DNA of 64,000 nt, from NCBI RefSeq assembly GCF_022865125.1, contig NZ_CP094828.1, forward strand, positions 5,015,219 through 5,079,218, in the 5' to 3' direction. Of the stretch, positions 17,981 through 26,607 are shown piece by piece. The notes under the pieces were generated by a model. It searched no databases. It was not told the DNA's origin and was given only the letters and a program-made list of their open reading frames with translations. The stretch's first letter is position 1. Every line of letters begins with the position of its first letter. This DNA is from Acuticoccus sp. I52.16.1. GTDB lineage: Bacteria; Pseudomonadota; Alphaproteobacteria; Rhizobiales; Amorphaceae. The translations under genes were made by a program, and so were the position numbers.

Positions 17981-17995
17981 TTAATGAACTCCTAA
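17981..17995. promoter_or_regulatory. Possible CtrA-type box upstream of the GGDEF-like gene
   Basis: TTAA (17981-17984), seven bases, then CTAA (17992-17995) differs by one base from the CtrA consensus TTAA-N7-TTAA. It lies 68 bases upstream of the minus-strand start at 17913 in an AT-rich patch. A single near-match has a real chance of being random. Confidence 0.22.
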
Positions 17996-18081
17996 TATCC
18001 ACAGGCCCGACGTTAAGAAATCGGCAATATCTCGGGCTGGACATGCACCCGGTGGGGCGAGAGGCGGCCCCGGTCGGCGCC

Positions 18082-18103
18082 GCGACCGCCGTTCGACGGT
18101 CGC
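18082..18103 (-). terminator. Hairpin after the RhlE-type helicase gene
   Basis: GCGACCG (18082-18088) pairs with CGGTCGC (18097-18103) around an eight-base loop, just beyond the helicase stop codon on the minus strand. There is no T-run. The rest of the 206-base gap (17914-18119) shows no ORF. Confidence 0.35.
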
Positions 18104-18119
18104 TGGTACAAGGCGGCTG

Positions 18120-19631
18120 TCAGCCGACCTGCTCGGTGGTGGACTTGCGGGCCGGCGTGACCTTGCGCGGCGTCAACGGCCGCAAGAGGAACGCCGGAAC
18201 GTAGGGAGTGTCACGGAAGACGACGCGGTTCTCCTCCGGCTCGCGACCTTCGCCGCGACGTCCCTTGGAGCGGCGCGACCCGCGCTCGGACCGTGTCGCC
18301 TCGCCGTCGCTCCTGGCGGGCGCTTCGGCCCGGGGAGCAGGGGCGGGAGCGGAAGCAGGGGCGGAAGCCGGGGCCGCGGTCGTCTCCGGCGCGGGAGCGG
18401 CGGCGGCCTGCTCGGCGCGTCTCTCGCCACGACGGCGACCGCGGGACGGGCGCGGCGTCTCGTCCGCGGCGGCAGCGGCCGGAGCAGGAGTCGGGGCCGC
18501 CTTGGCGGGCGCGTCGTCCTCGAACCAGTCCACGCTGCGCTTCAACATCGACTCGATCGCGGCGACGAGCTTCTTGTCCTCGGGCGTCGAGATCGTGAAG
18601 GCCGAGCCGGAGCGACCCGCCCGGCCAGTGCGGCCGATACGGTGGACATAGTCCTCCGCATTATGCGGAACGTCGTAGTTGAAGACGTGGCTGACCTTCG
18701 GGATGTCGAGCCCGCGGGCGGCGACGTCCGATGCGACGAGAAGGGTGATCTTCTCCTGCTTGAAGGCCTCCAGCGTCAGCATGCGGGTGCGCTGATCCAT
18801 GTCGCCATGCAGCGCGCCGACGGAGAAGCCGTGCCGCTCCAGCGAGCGGAACAACGTGCCGATGTCCCGCTTGCGGTTGCAGAAGATGATGCCGTTGGCC
18901 AGCTCCTTCTCGCCGCGGATGAGGCGACGGAGCGTGTCGCGCTTGTCCTTCGGGGTCGACCCGGAGCGTACGAAACGCTGCGTCACGGTCTCCGCGGCCG
19001 AGGACGTCGGCGACACCTCCACGCGGATCGGATCATTGAGGAAGCGGTCGACCAGGTTGGCGATCTCCTTCGGCATGGTGGCCGAGAAGAACAGCGTCTG
19101 GCGCTTGGCCGGCAGGATCTTGCAGACGCGCTCGATATCCGGGATGAAGCCCATGTCGAGCATGCGGTCCGCCTCGTCGACGACGAGGATCTCGACCTGC
19201 TGCAACAGGAGCTTGCCACGCTCCAGATGATCGAGCAGGCGGCCGGGGGTGGCGATCACGACGTCGGCGCCACGGTCGATCTTGCGGTTCTGCTCTTCGA
19301 AAGAGACACCACCGATGAGGAGGGCGACGGTGAGCTTGTGGTTGACGCCGTATTTCTCGAAGCTCTCCACCACCTGGGCGGCAAGCTCGCGGGTTGGTTC
19401 CAGGATGAGCGTGCGGGGCATCCGCGCGCGGGCCCGGCCCTTTTCAAGGAGCGACAACATCGGAAGGACGAACGAGGCGGTCTTGCCCGTTCCGGTCTGG
19501 GCCAGGCCCAGGACGTCCCTCTTCTCCAGCGCATGCGGAATCGCCGCCGCCTGGATGGGCGTCGGTTTGGTGTACCCGGCAGCCTCGACGGCGGAAAGCA
19601 CCTTCGGGCTGAGACCGAGTTCGTTGAACAT
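18120..19631 (-). CDS. DEAD-box RNA helicase, RhlE-type
   Basis: ATP-dependent RNA helicase, probably acting in ribosome assembly or RNA turnover. The 503-residue protein has the full motif set: Q motif GYTKPTPIQ, motif I AQTGTGKT, Ia PTRELAAQ, II VVDEADRMLDMGF, III FFSATMP, IV GIIFCNRKRDI, V ASDVAARGLDIP and VI HRIGRTGRAGR. The core ends near residue 380; the remaining 120 residues are a disordered Ala/Pro stretch with basic clusters (RGRRRGERR, RGSRRSKGRRGEGR), typical RNA-binding tails of RhlE proteins. It is divergent from the gamma-glutamyltransferase-like gene across a 206-base AT-richer gap. Confidence 0.93.
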   Translation of the reverse strand: MFNELGLSPKVLSAVEAAGYTKPTPIQAAAIPHALEKRDVLGLAQTGTGKTASFVLPMLSLLEKGRARARMPRTLILEPTRELAAQVVESFEKYGVNHKLTVALLIGGVSFEEQNRKIDRGADVVIATPGRLLDHLERGKLLLQQVEILVVDEADRMLDMGFIPDIERVCKILPAKRQTLFFSATMPKEIANLVDRFLNDPIRVEVSPTSSAAETVTQRFVRSGSTPKDKRDTLRRLIRGEKELANGIIFCNRKRDIGTLFRSLERHGFSVGALHGDMDQRTRMLTLEAFKQEKITLLVASDVAARGLDIPKVSHVFNYDVPHNAEDYVHRIGRTGRAGRSGSAFTISTPEDKKLVAAIESMLKRSVDWFEDDAPAKAAPTPAPAAAAADETPRPSRGRRRGERRAEQAAAAPAPETTAAPASAPASAPAPAPRAEAPARSDGEATRSERGSRRSKGRRGEGREPEENRVVFRDTPYVPAFLLRPLTPRKVTPARKSTTEQVG

Positions 19632-19837
19632 CGGATCAGAAATGGTTCAATTGTCTCATGGTTCGAGCGTCACGCCTGCGCAAAGCAGGACAAGACGCCA
19701 ATGTCAATCGGCGGAAGCCGTGCTCATGGTAGGTAAACAATAAAGATGGCATGTCAATACGCAGGCCCTTGCGCTCCGAGACGAGTTCGGCGCGCATGGC
19801 AGAAATGCATCAAAACAAAAATGCAGGCTTATACGCG

Positions 19838-21424
19838 ATGAACTTCGAAGACCGGGAACTCTACCGGACCGGACGCTCGACCAACTTCGGACACGCGGCG
19901 GTTGCGACCTCCGAACCGCTGGCCGTCCAGGCGGGCCTCGCCGTGCTGCGCCGCGGCGGCAACGCGGTCGACGCCGCCATCGCGACGGCCGCGGTCCTCA
20001 CCGTCACCGAGCCGGTATCCAACGGCCTCGGCTCCGACGCCTTCGCCCTGGTGTGGGACGGGTCCGAGCTGCACGGCCTCAACGCCAGCGGCCGCGCCCC
20101 CGCCGCCTGGACGCCGCAGCACTTCGCGGGGGCCGCCAGCGTCCCCATCAACGGCTGGAACGCGGCCACCGTGCCGGGCGCCGTCTCGGCCTGGCGGGCG
20201 CTGTCGGACAAGTTCGGCGCGCTCTCGTTCGGCGATCTGCTGGTGGACGCCATCCGCATCGCCCGCGAGGGCTACGGCGTCGGGCCGATCACCGCCATCT
20301 CGTGGGCGAATCAGGTCGAGCGCTTCCGTGACAGCGCGTCCTGGCGCGAGACCTTCATGCCCGGCGGTGCGGCGCCCCGTGCCGGCGACCTCTTCAAGAT
20401 GCCCGGCGCGGCCGACGCGCTGGAGCTGATCGCCGTCACCGGCGGCGACGCCTTCTATACCGGCGCCATCGCCGAGGAGATCGCCCGCCAGTCCAAGGCC
20501 GAGGGCGGGGCGATGACCATGGACGACCTCGCCGCCCACACGGCCGACTGGGTCGATCCCATCAAGATGGACGCCTTCGGGGTCACCACGCAGGAGATCC
20601 CGCCGAACGGGCAGGGGATCACCGCACTCATCGCGCTCGGCCTGCTCGACCGGCTGGACCTCGGCGACGACCCGGACAGCGCACGCGCTCTGCATCTGGA
20701 GATCGAGGCGGTGAAGCTGGCGATGGCCGACACCGCCCTCCACGTCGCCGATCTTGAGCACATGAAGATCAGCGCCGCCGACCTCCTCGATCCCGCCTAC
20801 CTCGACGAGCGGGTGAAGCTGATCGACCCGTACAAGGCGCAGGAGCCCGGCCCGGGCATCCACCTTCCCGGCGGCACCATCTTGCTGACGACGGCGGACC
20901 GGGACGGGATGATGGTCTCCTTCATCCAGTCCAACTACATGGGCTTCGGCTCGGGCTGCGTGGTCGGCAAGTTCGGCGTCTCGATGCAGAACCGCGGCGC
21001 GGGCTTCTCGCTGGATCCGGCGAGCCCCAACGTCGTCGCGCCCGGCAAGCGGCCGTTCCACACCATCATCCCCGGCTTCGTGACGAAGGGCGCCGGACCC
21101 TTGATGGCGTTCGGCATGATGGGCGGGCCGATCCAGGCGCAGGGGCACGCGCAGCTCGTCACGCGCATGGTGCGGTTCGGCCAGCCGGTGCAGGCGGCGA
21201 TCGACGCACCGCGCTTCCGCATCCTCTCCGGCCGCTCGATCGCCATCGAGCGCCACATCGGCGAGGCGACGATGGAGACGCTGGCCGCGATGGGCCACGT
21301 CATCCAGAACGACGCGCCGGGCGTGGCGTTCGGGTTCGGCGGGGCACAGGCGATCATGCGCCACGGCGACCTCTACGCCGCCGGCTCCGACACCCGCAAG
21401 GACGGTTACGCCGGCGTCCTGTGA
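19838..21424 (+). CDS. Gamma-glutamyltransferase family protein
   Basis: Ntn-hydrolase of the GGT family, which cleave gamma-glutamyl or acyl bonds (glutathione, cephalosporin acylase, or related substrates). From ATG 19838 it has 528 residues and starts MNFEDRELYRTGRSTNFGHA with the family motif VATSEPLAVQAGLAVLRRGGNAVDAAIA. The likely processing threonine sits in GGTILLTTADRDGMMVSFIQS, followed by MGFGSG. No signal peptide is visible, so it is probably cytoplasmic, unlike periplasmic Ggt. In-frame ATGs at 19751 and 19796 would add 29 or 14 residues; no start has a strong ribosome site. Its substrate cannot be told from sequence. Confidence 0.88.
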   Translation: MNFEDRELYRTGRSTNFGHAAVATSEPLAVQAGLAVLRRGGNAVDAAIATAAVLTVTEPVSNGLGSDAFALVWDGSELHGLNASGRAPAAWTPQHFAGAASVPINGWNAATVPGAVSAWRALSDKFGALSFGDLLVDAIRIAREGYGVGPITAISWANQVERFRDSASWRETFMPGGAAPRAGDLFKMPGAADALELIAVTGGDAFYTGAIAEEIARQSKAEGGAMTMDDLAAHTADWVDPIKMDAFGVTTQEIPPNGQGITALIALGLLDRLDLGDDPDSARALHLEIEAVKLAMADTALHVADLEHMKISAADLLDPAYLDERVKLIDPYKAQEPGPGIHLPGGTILLTTADRDGMMVSFIQSNYMGFGSGCVVGKFGVSMQNRGAGFSLDPASPNVVAPGKRPFHTIIPGFVTKGAGPLMAFGMMGGPIQAQGHAQLVTRMVRFGQPVQAAIDAPRFRILSGRSIAIERHIGEATMETLAAMGHVIQNDAPGVAFGFGGAQAIMRHGDLYAAGSDTRKDGYAGVL

Positions 21425-21434
21425 CGCCTTGCGA

Positions 21435-21461
21435 GGCGAGGGCGGTCCCCCGCGCCTCGCC
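21435..21461 (+). terminator. Hairpin after the GGT-family gene
   Basis: GGCGAGG (21435-21441) pairs with CCTCGCC (21455-21461), ten bases after the stop codon. There is no T-run; the position is suitable for a terminator or RNA-stabilising stem. Confidence 0.35.
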
Positions 21462-21596
21462 CCATCGCCTCGCCCCGTCGCCGGGCGGCGCCGGCGGCGT
21501 CGTCACGCCGGTGTGTGCAAGAGTGTTGGCCCGGCCGATGTTCGCGGCCGGCGCCGCGCGCTACCCCTCTTCCCATCGCGAATTGAGGGATACGAC

Positions 21597-22031
21597 ATGC
21601 GGTTCGTTCTCGGCGCCGTCCTGGCGCTCGGCCTCGCCGGCATGGTTCAGGCACAGGACACTCGAAGCGCCACACCCGAAACGATGACGCTCGCCTTCAT
21701 CGAAGCCTACAAGGCGCGCGACCTCGCCGCGATTTTGCCGCTGATGAACGACAACAACCGCGCGTATCTGACGAAGGTCGCCGCACGGGGCGAGGACCAT
21801 CCGACGTATCGCGACATCTTCACAGGCTGGCGGGCGGAGGCGGTGGACGCCGCGACCGGCCCCACCGGCGACACGCGCTACCGGCCCGGCGGCGAGGCGA
21901 TGGTGCCGATCGGCGCGGCGGGGGACGAGGTCTTCGTCGTCGCCTTCACGCGGGCCGGCGACGTGTGGGGCATCGAGGATGTCCTCGGCCCCGACGCACA
22001 GGACTTCGAGGCGCTCCCAACGCGGCCATGA
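21597..22031 (+). CDS. Secreted hypothetical protein
   Basis: A 144-residue protein with a clear signal peptide (MRFVLGAVLALGLAGMVQA, cleavage expected after residue 19). The mature part begins QDTRSATPETM and continues with AFIEAYKARDLAAILPLM, a pattern seen in small NTF2-like or DUF4878-type folds, though I cannot assign it. ATG 21597 follows GAGGGA with a seven-base spacer. The mature part has no cysteines, and there are no membrane helices after the signal. It is convergent with purQ, 22 bases away. Confidence 0.65.
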   Translation: MRFVLGAVLALGLAGMVQAQDTRSATPETMTLAFIEAYKARDLAAILPLMNDNNRAYLTKVAARGEDHPTYRDIFTGWRAEAVDAATGPTGDTRYRPGGEAMVPIGAAGDEVFVVAFTRAGDVWGIEDVLGPDAQDFEALPTRP

Positions 22032-22053
22032 TCGGGGGCCGGTCGGCTGGGCG

Positions 22054-22788
22054 TCAGGCGCCCGGCGGGACGTTACGGTGAATCAGCCGGTCCAGTAGCG
22101 GGCGGCGCGGCGGATGCGCCGGCTCGCCGCTGGCGACGGCGGCGACGATGCTGGTGAAGAGCGGCAGCCCGTCGGTCGGCCCGAGCAGTGCCTCCACCGC
22201 GTTTTCCGGATGCGGCATCATGCCGAGCACATTGCCCTGCTCGTTGAGGATCCCGGCGATGTCCTCGGCGGAGCCGTTCGGATTGTCGACATAGCGCAGC
22301 ACGACGCGGCCCTCGCCCTCCAGCCGCTCGATCGTCTCCTCGTCGGCCCGGTAGTTGCCGTCATGGTGGGCCGTGGGGAAGGTCACCGTCGCGCCGCGCT
22401 CGTAGTCGCCGGTGAAGGCGCAAGTCTGCTCGACCTTCAGCCGTACCGGCCTGCACACGAAGGTGAGGCCCGCATTGCGCATCAGCGCCCCCGGAAGGAG
22501 GCGCGCCTCGGTCAGCACCTGGAAGCCGTTGCACACACCCAGCACATAGCCGCCACGCTCGGCATGGGCGGCGACGGCGCGCATCACCGGCGAGCGGGCC
22601 GCGATCGCCCCGGCACGCAGATAGTCGCCATGCGCGAAGCCGCCGGGGACCATCACGAGGTCGACCGGGGGCAGCTCGCTGTCGCCGTGCCACACCATCA
22701 CCGGGGTCTCGCCGCCGGCAAGGCGGATGGCACGGGCGGCGTCCGCCTCGCGGTTGGACCCCGGAAAGACGACGATCGCCGACTTCAT
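22054..22788 (-). CDS. purQ: Phosphoribosylformylglycinamidine synthase subunit PurQ
   Basis: Glutaminase subunit of the three-part FGAM synthase (PurS-PurQ-PurL) in purine synthesis; it supplies ammonia to PurL. The 244-residue protein has the class I amidotransferase features: [13 protein letters not shown] at the N-terminus, the nucleophile elbow GVCNGFQ, and the catalytic MPHPENAVE. The last 20 or so residues ([18 protein letters not shown]) extend beyond the usual end of the family. ATG 22788 overlaps the purS stop codon in ATGA, implying coupling. PurL is not in the window. Confidence 0.95.
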   Translation of the reverse strand: MKSAIVVFPGSNREADAARAIRLAGGETPVMVWHGDSELPPVDLVMVPGGFAHGDYLRAGAIAARSPVMRAVAAHAERGGYVLGVCNGFQVLTEARLLPGALMRNAGLTFVCRPVRLKVEQTCAFTGDYERGATVTFPTAHHDGNYRADEETIERLEGEGRVVLRYVDNPNGSAEDIAGILNEQGNVLGMMPHPENAVEALLGPTDGLPLFTSIVAAVASGEPAHPPRRPLLDRLIHRNVPPGA

Positions 22789-23027
22789 GACAGGATCGCG
22801 ATGTCGTAACGCTCGACCACCGTGTTGGCGAGCAGAGCTTCGCACATGCGGCCGACCTCCTCGCGCGCGGCGGTCGCGTCGGTCGCGGCGAGGTCGAGGT
22901 CGATCACCTTGCCTTGGCGGGCGGAGTGGACGCCCGAGAAGCCGAGGCCGGAGAGCGCGCCCTCGATGGCCTTGCCCTGCGGGTCGAGCACGCCGGGCTT
23001 CAGGGTGATGGTGACGCGAGCTTTCAT
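22785..23027 (-). CDS. purS: Phosphoribosylformylglycinamidine synthase subunit PurS
   Basis: Small structural subunit that joins PurQ to PurL. The 80-residue protein has the usual [21 protein letters not shown] start and GKVIDLDL in the second strand, and ends [13 protein letters not shown], all typical. Its stop codon overlaps the purQ start by four bases. In most alphaproteobacteria purC lies directly upstream; here a LysE-type exporter gene intervenes. Confidence 0.95.
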   Translation of the reverse strand: MKARVTITLKPGVLDPQGKAIEGALSGLGFSGVHSARQGKVIDLDLAATDATAAREEVGRMCEALLANTVVERYDIAILS

Positions 23028-23159
23028 GGGTGTTCGTGTCCGGGCGCGTGGGCGTTATGCGCCACACCTACGTCGCCCGCGCCGCGCTTTCAATCGCGGG
23101 GCTGGGAAAACCGGGAGCGATCCGCAACTGGGCGCCGCCGCCGACATGAGCCGGCCCGC

Positions 23160-23801
23160 TCAGGTGGAGACCGGGCTGCGGGCGTCGGCGATGAGTTTGC
23201 CGCCGATCGCCACGAAGGCCACGCCGGCGATCCGCTCGATCCGGTGGCGCGCGCCGGCGAAGCGCTGGATCACCGGCGGCGAGGCCATGAAGAGGCTCAC
23301 CAGCGTGTACCAGACGAGCGTCGTCACGCCGACCAGCACCACCATCAGCGCCATCGTCGCCGCATGAGTCTGCGGCGTGATCGCCGTGGCAAAGACGGAC
23401 GCGAAGAGGACGATGGCCTTGGGATTGGTGAGGTTCACCAGGAGCCCTCCGAGGACCGCGCGGCGGGCGCCGATGGGGGCGGGGGCGGGGGCGTCGCCGA
23501 TGTCGAGCTGGTCAGGTGGCGTGCGGACGAGCCTGACGCCGAGATAGACGAGGTAGGCCCCGCCCAGCACCCGCACGACGATCGTCAGCCACTCGACCTG
23601 CGCCAGCAGCGCCGAGAGGCCGAAGATCGACAGGGCCGCGTAGGTGACGAGGCCGATCGTCGTGCCGAGGGCTGTGAAGATCCCCGCCCGCGCGCCGCGC
23701 GTCATGGCCACGCGCACCACCGCGACGAAGTCCGGCCCCGGCAGGACGAGGGCCGGGACGAAGACGGCGAAGACGCTGACGAGCGGGACGATTTCGACCA
23801 T
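23160..23801 (-). CDS. LysE/RhtB family exporter
   Basis: A 213-residue inner-membrane protein with about six hydrophobic segments. The N-terminus VPGPDF-like motif appears as LPGPDFVAVVRVAM, followed by GARAGIFTALGTTIG, the RhtB/LysE signature, and NPKAIVLFASVF in the middle. Family members export amino acids such as homoserine, threonine or lysine; the substrate here is unknown. It sits on the same strand between purC (70 bases upstream) and purS (132 bases downstream), an unusual place that splits the usual purC-purS-purQ run. Confidence 0.88.
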   Translation of the reverse strand: MVEIVPLVSVFAVFVPALVLPGPDFVAVVRVAMTRGARAGIFTALGTTIGLVTYAALSIFGLSALLAQVEWLTIVVRVLGGAYLVYLGVRLVRTPPDQLDIGDAPAPAPIGARRAVLGGLLVNLTNPKAIVLFASVFATAITPQTHAATMALMVVLVGVTTLVWYTLVSLFMASPPVIQRFAGARHRIERIAGVAFVAIGGKLIADARSPVST

Positions 23802-23871
23802 CTTTCACCCGGTGGTGGCGCCGGCAAGGCAGGCGGTCGAGCCCTCGCGGGGGCTCGACGGCCGGCCCGGT

Positions 23872-24636
23872 CTACTGCACGAGTGTGGGACCCGAGACGG
23901 TCGGCCGCTCCTGCTCGGGCATGATGCCGAGACGCTGAGCGACTTCCTGGTAGGCCTCGAGGAGGCCGCCGAGGTCGCGCCGGAAGCGGTCCTTGTCCAT
24001 CTTCTCGTTGGTCTTGGTGTCCCACAGGCGGCACGAATCGGGGCTGATCTCGTCAGCCACGACGACGCGCATCATGTCGTTCTCCCACAAGCGCCCGCAC
24101 TCGATCTTGAAGTCGACCAGGCGAATGCCGACGCCGAGGAAGAGGCCGGCGAGGAAGTCGTTCACGCGCACGGCGAGCGCCATGATATCGTCGAGTTCCT
24201 GGGGGGTGGCCCAGCCGAAGGCGGTGATGTGCTCCTCGGTCACCAGCGGATCGTCCAGCTCGTCGTTCTTGTAATAGAACTCGATGATCGAGCGGGGCAG
24301 CTGCGTGCCTTCCTCCAGCCCGAGCCGCTTGGCGAGCGAGCCGGCGGCGACGTTGCGCACCACCACTTCGAGCGGGATGATCTCGACCTCGCGGATAAGT
24401 TGCTCGCGCATGTTGAGCCGACGGATGAAGTGCGTCGGAATCCCCATGTCGTTGAGGTGACCGAAGATATGCTCGGAGATGCGGTTGTTCAGCACCCCCT
24501 TGCCGTCGATCACGGAGTGTTTCTTGGCGTTGTAGGCGGTCGCGTCATCCTTGAAGTGCTGGATGAGGGTGCCGGGCTCCGGCCCCTCATAGAGGATTTT
24601 GGCTTTACCTTCGTAGATGCGGCGGCGTCGGCTCAT
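23872..24636 (-). CDS. purC: Phosphoribosylaminoimidazole-succinocarboxamide synthase (SAICAR synthetase)
   Basis: Joins aspartate to CAIR in purine biosynthesis. The 254-residue protein has the family N-terminus [19 protein letters not shown], the [12 protein letters not shown] segment, [25 protein letters not shown] and the C-terminal [15 protein letters not shown] 24636 ([10 protein letters not shown]) matches the usual start; an in-frame ATG at 24669 would add 11 residues. Neither has a strong ribosome site. It begins the minus-strand purine group and is divergent from the zeta-subunit gene, a neighbour arrangement common in alphaproteobacteria. Confidence 0.96.
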   Translation of the reverse strand: MSRRRRIYEGKAKILYEGPEPGTLIQHFKDDATAYNAKKHSVIDGKGVLNNRISEHIFGHLNDMGIPTHFIRRLNMREQLIREVEIIPLEVVVRNVAAGSLAKRLGLEEGTQLPRSIIEFYYKNDELDDPLVTEEHITAFGWATPQELDDIMALAVRVNDFLAGLFLGVGIRLVDFKIECGRLWENDMMRVVVADEISPDSCRLWDTKTNEKMDKDRFRRDLGGLLEAYQEVAQRLGIMPEQERPTVSGPTLVQ

Positions 24637-24870
24637 GGGGATGTACCGGTGGGGGTTGGGCGGTTTCATCGTGTACGCTGAACGTCAAGTTTATGCGAAA
24701 AGGCGTTAACATTCCGAGCGCCCGAAGTGGTCGCATCGCGCACGCCGACACCGCGGATGCGCCGCGACGGTACTCCATCCCGCTCCAAGCCTCAATGGAC
24801 GTATGGCATCCCGGCGTTGACACTGGCGGTTAACCCGATAGAGCCAAGACCCGCGGCCAAGGAGAGGACA

Positions 24871-25185
24871 ATGACGCAGTTCGAGGAACGGGAACGGGCA
24901 TACGAGGCGCGCTTCGCGCACGACGAGGAGCTGCGCTTCAAGTCGCTGGCGCGCCGCAACAAGCTGTTGGGCAAGTGGGCGGCCGAGAAGCTGGGCCGAA
25001 CCGGCGAGGCGGCCGACGCCTATGCCAAGGAGGTGGTCCGCTCCGACTTCGCCGAGCCGGGCGACGAGGACGTCTTCCGCAAGGTGCGGGGCGACTTCAA
25101 CTCCGCCGGAGTCGAGATGTCGGACGAAGAGATTCGCCTGAAGATGCGTGAGCTTCTGGTCGAGGCGGCCGAGCAGCTCTCGTGA
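24871..25185 (+). CDS. F1Fo-ATPase inhibitor zeta subunit (DUF1476)
   Basis: A 104-residue all-helical protein of the DUF1476 family, whose Paracoccus member is the zeta inhibitor that blocks ATP hydrolysis by the alphaproteobacterial F1Fo-ATP synthase. The N-terminal inhibitory region is recognisable (FEERERAYEARFAHDEELRFK), followed by ARRNKLLGKWAAEKLG and a C-terminal helix rich in Glu. ATG 24871 is preceded by GGAGAGG. The 234-base gap to purC (24637-24870) should hold both promoters; it contains an AT-rich patch at about 24690-24715. Confidence 0.93.
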   Translation: MTQFEERERAYEARFAHDEELRFKSLARRNKLLGKWAAEKLGRTGEAADAYAKEVVRSDFAEPGDEDVFRKVRGDFNSAGVEMSDEEIRLKMRELLVEAAEQLS

Positions 25186-25189
25186 CCCG

Positions 25190-25211
25190 GCCGGCGGCCT
25201 GAGCCGCCGGC
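25190..25211 (+). terminator. Hairpin after the zeta-subunit gene
   Basis: GCCGGCGGC (25190-25198) pairs perfectly with GCCGCCGGC (25203-25211) around a CTGA loop, four bases after the stop codon. No T-run follows, so it may act as a rho-assisted terminator or 3' stabiliser. Confidence 0.5.
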
Positions 25212-25284
25212 GCGGGGGCGGGCGCGGGCCCCAAAGGCGCGGGGCGCGGCACGGCGCCCCCGGCTCGGGCCCGGGACTGCGATG

Positions 25285-25503
25285 CTACTGGGCGTCCGGG
25301 GCCGGCGGCGTCTCCGCAGTCCCCTGGATGGAGCCGGTCGACGGCATCGGACCGTCGAGCTGACGGTCGTCTTCGGCGAAGACGTAGAAGTAGGCGCCGA
25401 TCGCAAGCAGCGCGGCGATGGTCGTGCTGGCGATCAAGACGACGAACGTGCGCCGTCCGAACTCGCCTTGGCGCGCGTCCTGCGCATCGCGATCAATAGC
25501 CAT
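25285..25503 (-). CDS. Small single-pass membrane protein, hypothetical
   Basis: A 72-residue product (ATG 25503) with a charged N-terminus, one membrane helix at about residues 19-41 (TFVVLIASTTIAALLAIGAY) and a Pro/Thr-rich tail. A GTG at 25515 would add four residues; neither start has a convincing ribosome site. I do not recognise the family. Convergent with the zeta-subunit gene; codon use fits the neighbourhood, so it is probably real. Confidence 0.5.
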   Translation of the reverse strand: MAIDRDAQDARQGEFGRRTFVVLIASTTIAALLAIGAYFYVFAEDDRQLDGPMPSTGSIQGTAETPPAPDAQ

Positions 25504-25717
25504 TGGTCCACTCACTTTGTCATAAACTCAGGGGCGATGCGCGCCGGCGACTCCGGCGAGATGTTGCGCATCGGTGAATCCAAACGATCGAAGGCGGGCT
25601 CGAGTGGCAGTGCGGATTGTCGCACCCTGTGGCCTCTTCAACACGGCCGCCGCCCAATCAATCCTCTGCTTATGGCGCGGGGCGGCATCACGCTTCCATC
25701 GGGCGAGGGAGCCGGTC

Positions 25718-26539
25718 ATGGTTGCCTCAATGCCAGCTGGAGGGTGTGGAGTGCGCGCTGTTATTAGTGCGGTTTTGGCTTTGATCGCGGTCCCGGCCAT
25801 GGCGGCGGATCCGCTGCCGGAAACCGTCGCGGTCCCCGATTCCGTCCAATATCGTGACATCACGATCGACATCGGCGCCGGCGTCGGCATGGAGCCGGTG
25901 TTTCCCTCCTCCAAGCGCTACGGGCCGACAGGGTGGCCGCTGATCGCGCTGCAGTACCTGCGCCTGCCCTATTTCGGCGAGGTCGTGACGGAGGACAAGA
26001 AGCTCGCCGCCTTCTCGCTCTTCCCGTCGATCAACTTCGTCGGTGAGCGCAAGGAGGACGACGCCAACTACCTCGAAGGCATCGGCGACACCGACTTCGC
26101 GTTCGAACTCGGTGCGGGTGCGGCCTTCCGCTACGGCTTCCTGCGGGCCTTCGGCGCCGTGCGCTACGGCGTGACGGGCCACAACGGCATCGTCGGCGAG
26201 GCGGGGGTGGACGTCATCCTGCAACCGATGGAGCGCCTGGAAGTGGCCTTCGGTCCGCGCATCTCCGCCGCCAACGGCGAGTACATGGACTACTACTTCT
26301 CCGTCCCCAACAGCGCCGTCGTGCTCCAGCCCTACGAGGCGAACGGCGGCTTCAAGGACGTCGGCATCGCCGCCACCGCCTCCTACGCGCTGACCGAGAA
26401 GTGGCGTGTCCACGGCCGCCTGAAATACACCCACTTCATCGGCGAGGCGCTGGACAGCCCCATCGTCGACGCCGGCAACGACCAGGAATTCAGCGTCGGC
26501 ATCGGCCTGACCTACCGCTTCACGCTCGACCTTTATTGA
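25718..26539 (+). CDS. MipA/OmpV-like outer-membrane protein
   Basis: A 273-residue beta-barrel candidate. From ATG 25718 it has an N-terminal extension and signal peptide (AVISAVLALIAVPAMA, cleavage before ADPLPE). The mature part starts with DITIDIGAGVGMEPVFPSS, as MipA/OmpV proteins do, alternates hydrophobic strands with turns, and ends SVGIGLTYRFTLDLY, a plausible outer-membrane C-terminal strand. MipA was described as a scaffold for murein enzymes; OmpV as an antigen or osmoregulated porin. GAGGGAG lies six bases upstream of the start; GTG 25751 is an alternative. It is followed by a strong terminator. Confidence 0.72.
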   Translation: MVASMPAGGCGVRAVISAVLALIAVPAMAADPLPETVAVPDSVQYRDITIDIGAGVGMEPVFPSSKRYGPTGWPLIALQYLRLPYFGEVVTEDKKLAAFSLFPSINFVGERKEDDANYLEGIGDTDFAFELGAGAAFRYGFLRAFGAVRYGVTGHNGIVGEAGVDVILQPMERLEVAFGPRISAANGEYMDYYFSVPNSAVVLQPYEANGGFKDVGIAATASYALTEKWRVHGRLKYTHFIGEALDSPIVDAGNDQEFSVGIGLTYRFTLDLY

Positions 26540-26571
26540 CGCCGGAGCGGCCGTCACGCGCGCATCCACGA

Positions 26572-26601
26572 GGCGGCGGCCCACGGGCCGGCCGCCTTTT
26601 T
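26572..26601 (+). terminator. Rho-independent terminator after the MipA-like gene
   Basis: GGCGGC (26572-26577) pairs with GCCGCC (26591-26596), extended inward by GGCC/GGCC with one bulged G, and followed directly by TTTTT (26597-26601). It lies between the convergent MipA-like and DsbA-family genes and reads as a plus-strand terminator. Confidence 0.88.
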
Positions 26602-26607
26602 CGTGCC

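Noticed and set aside
21429-21596. 56-residue N-terminal extension of the secreted hypothetical protein
   Set aside because: A signal peptide starting at ATG 21597 with a GAGGGA ribosome site is more convincing; the extension is Arg/Pro-rich.
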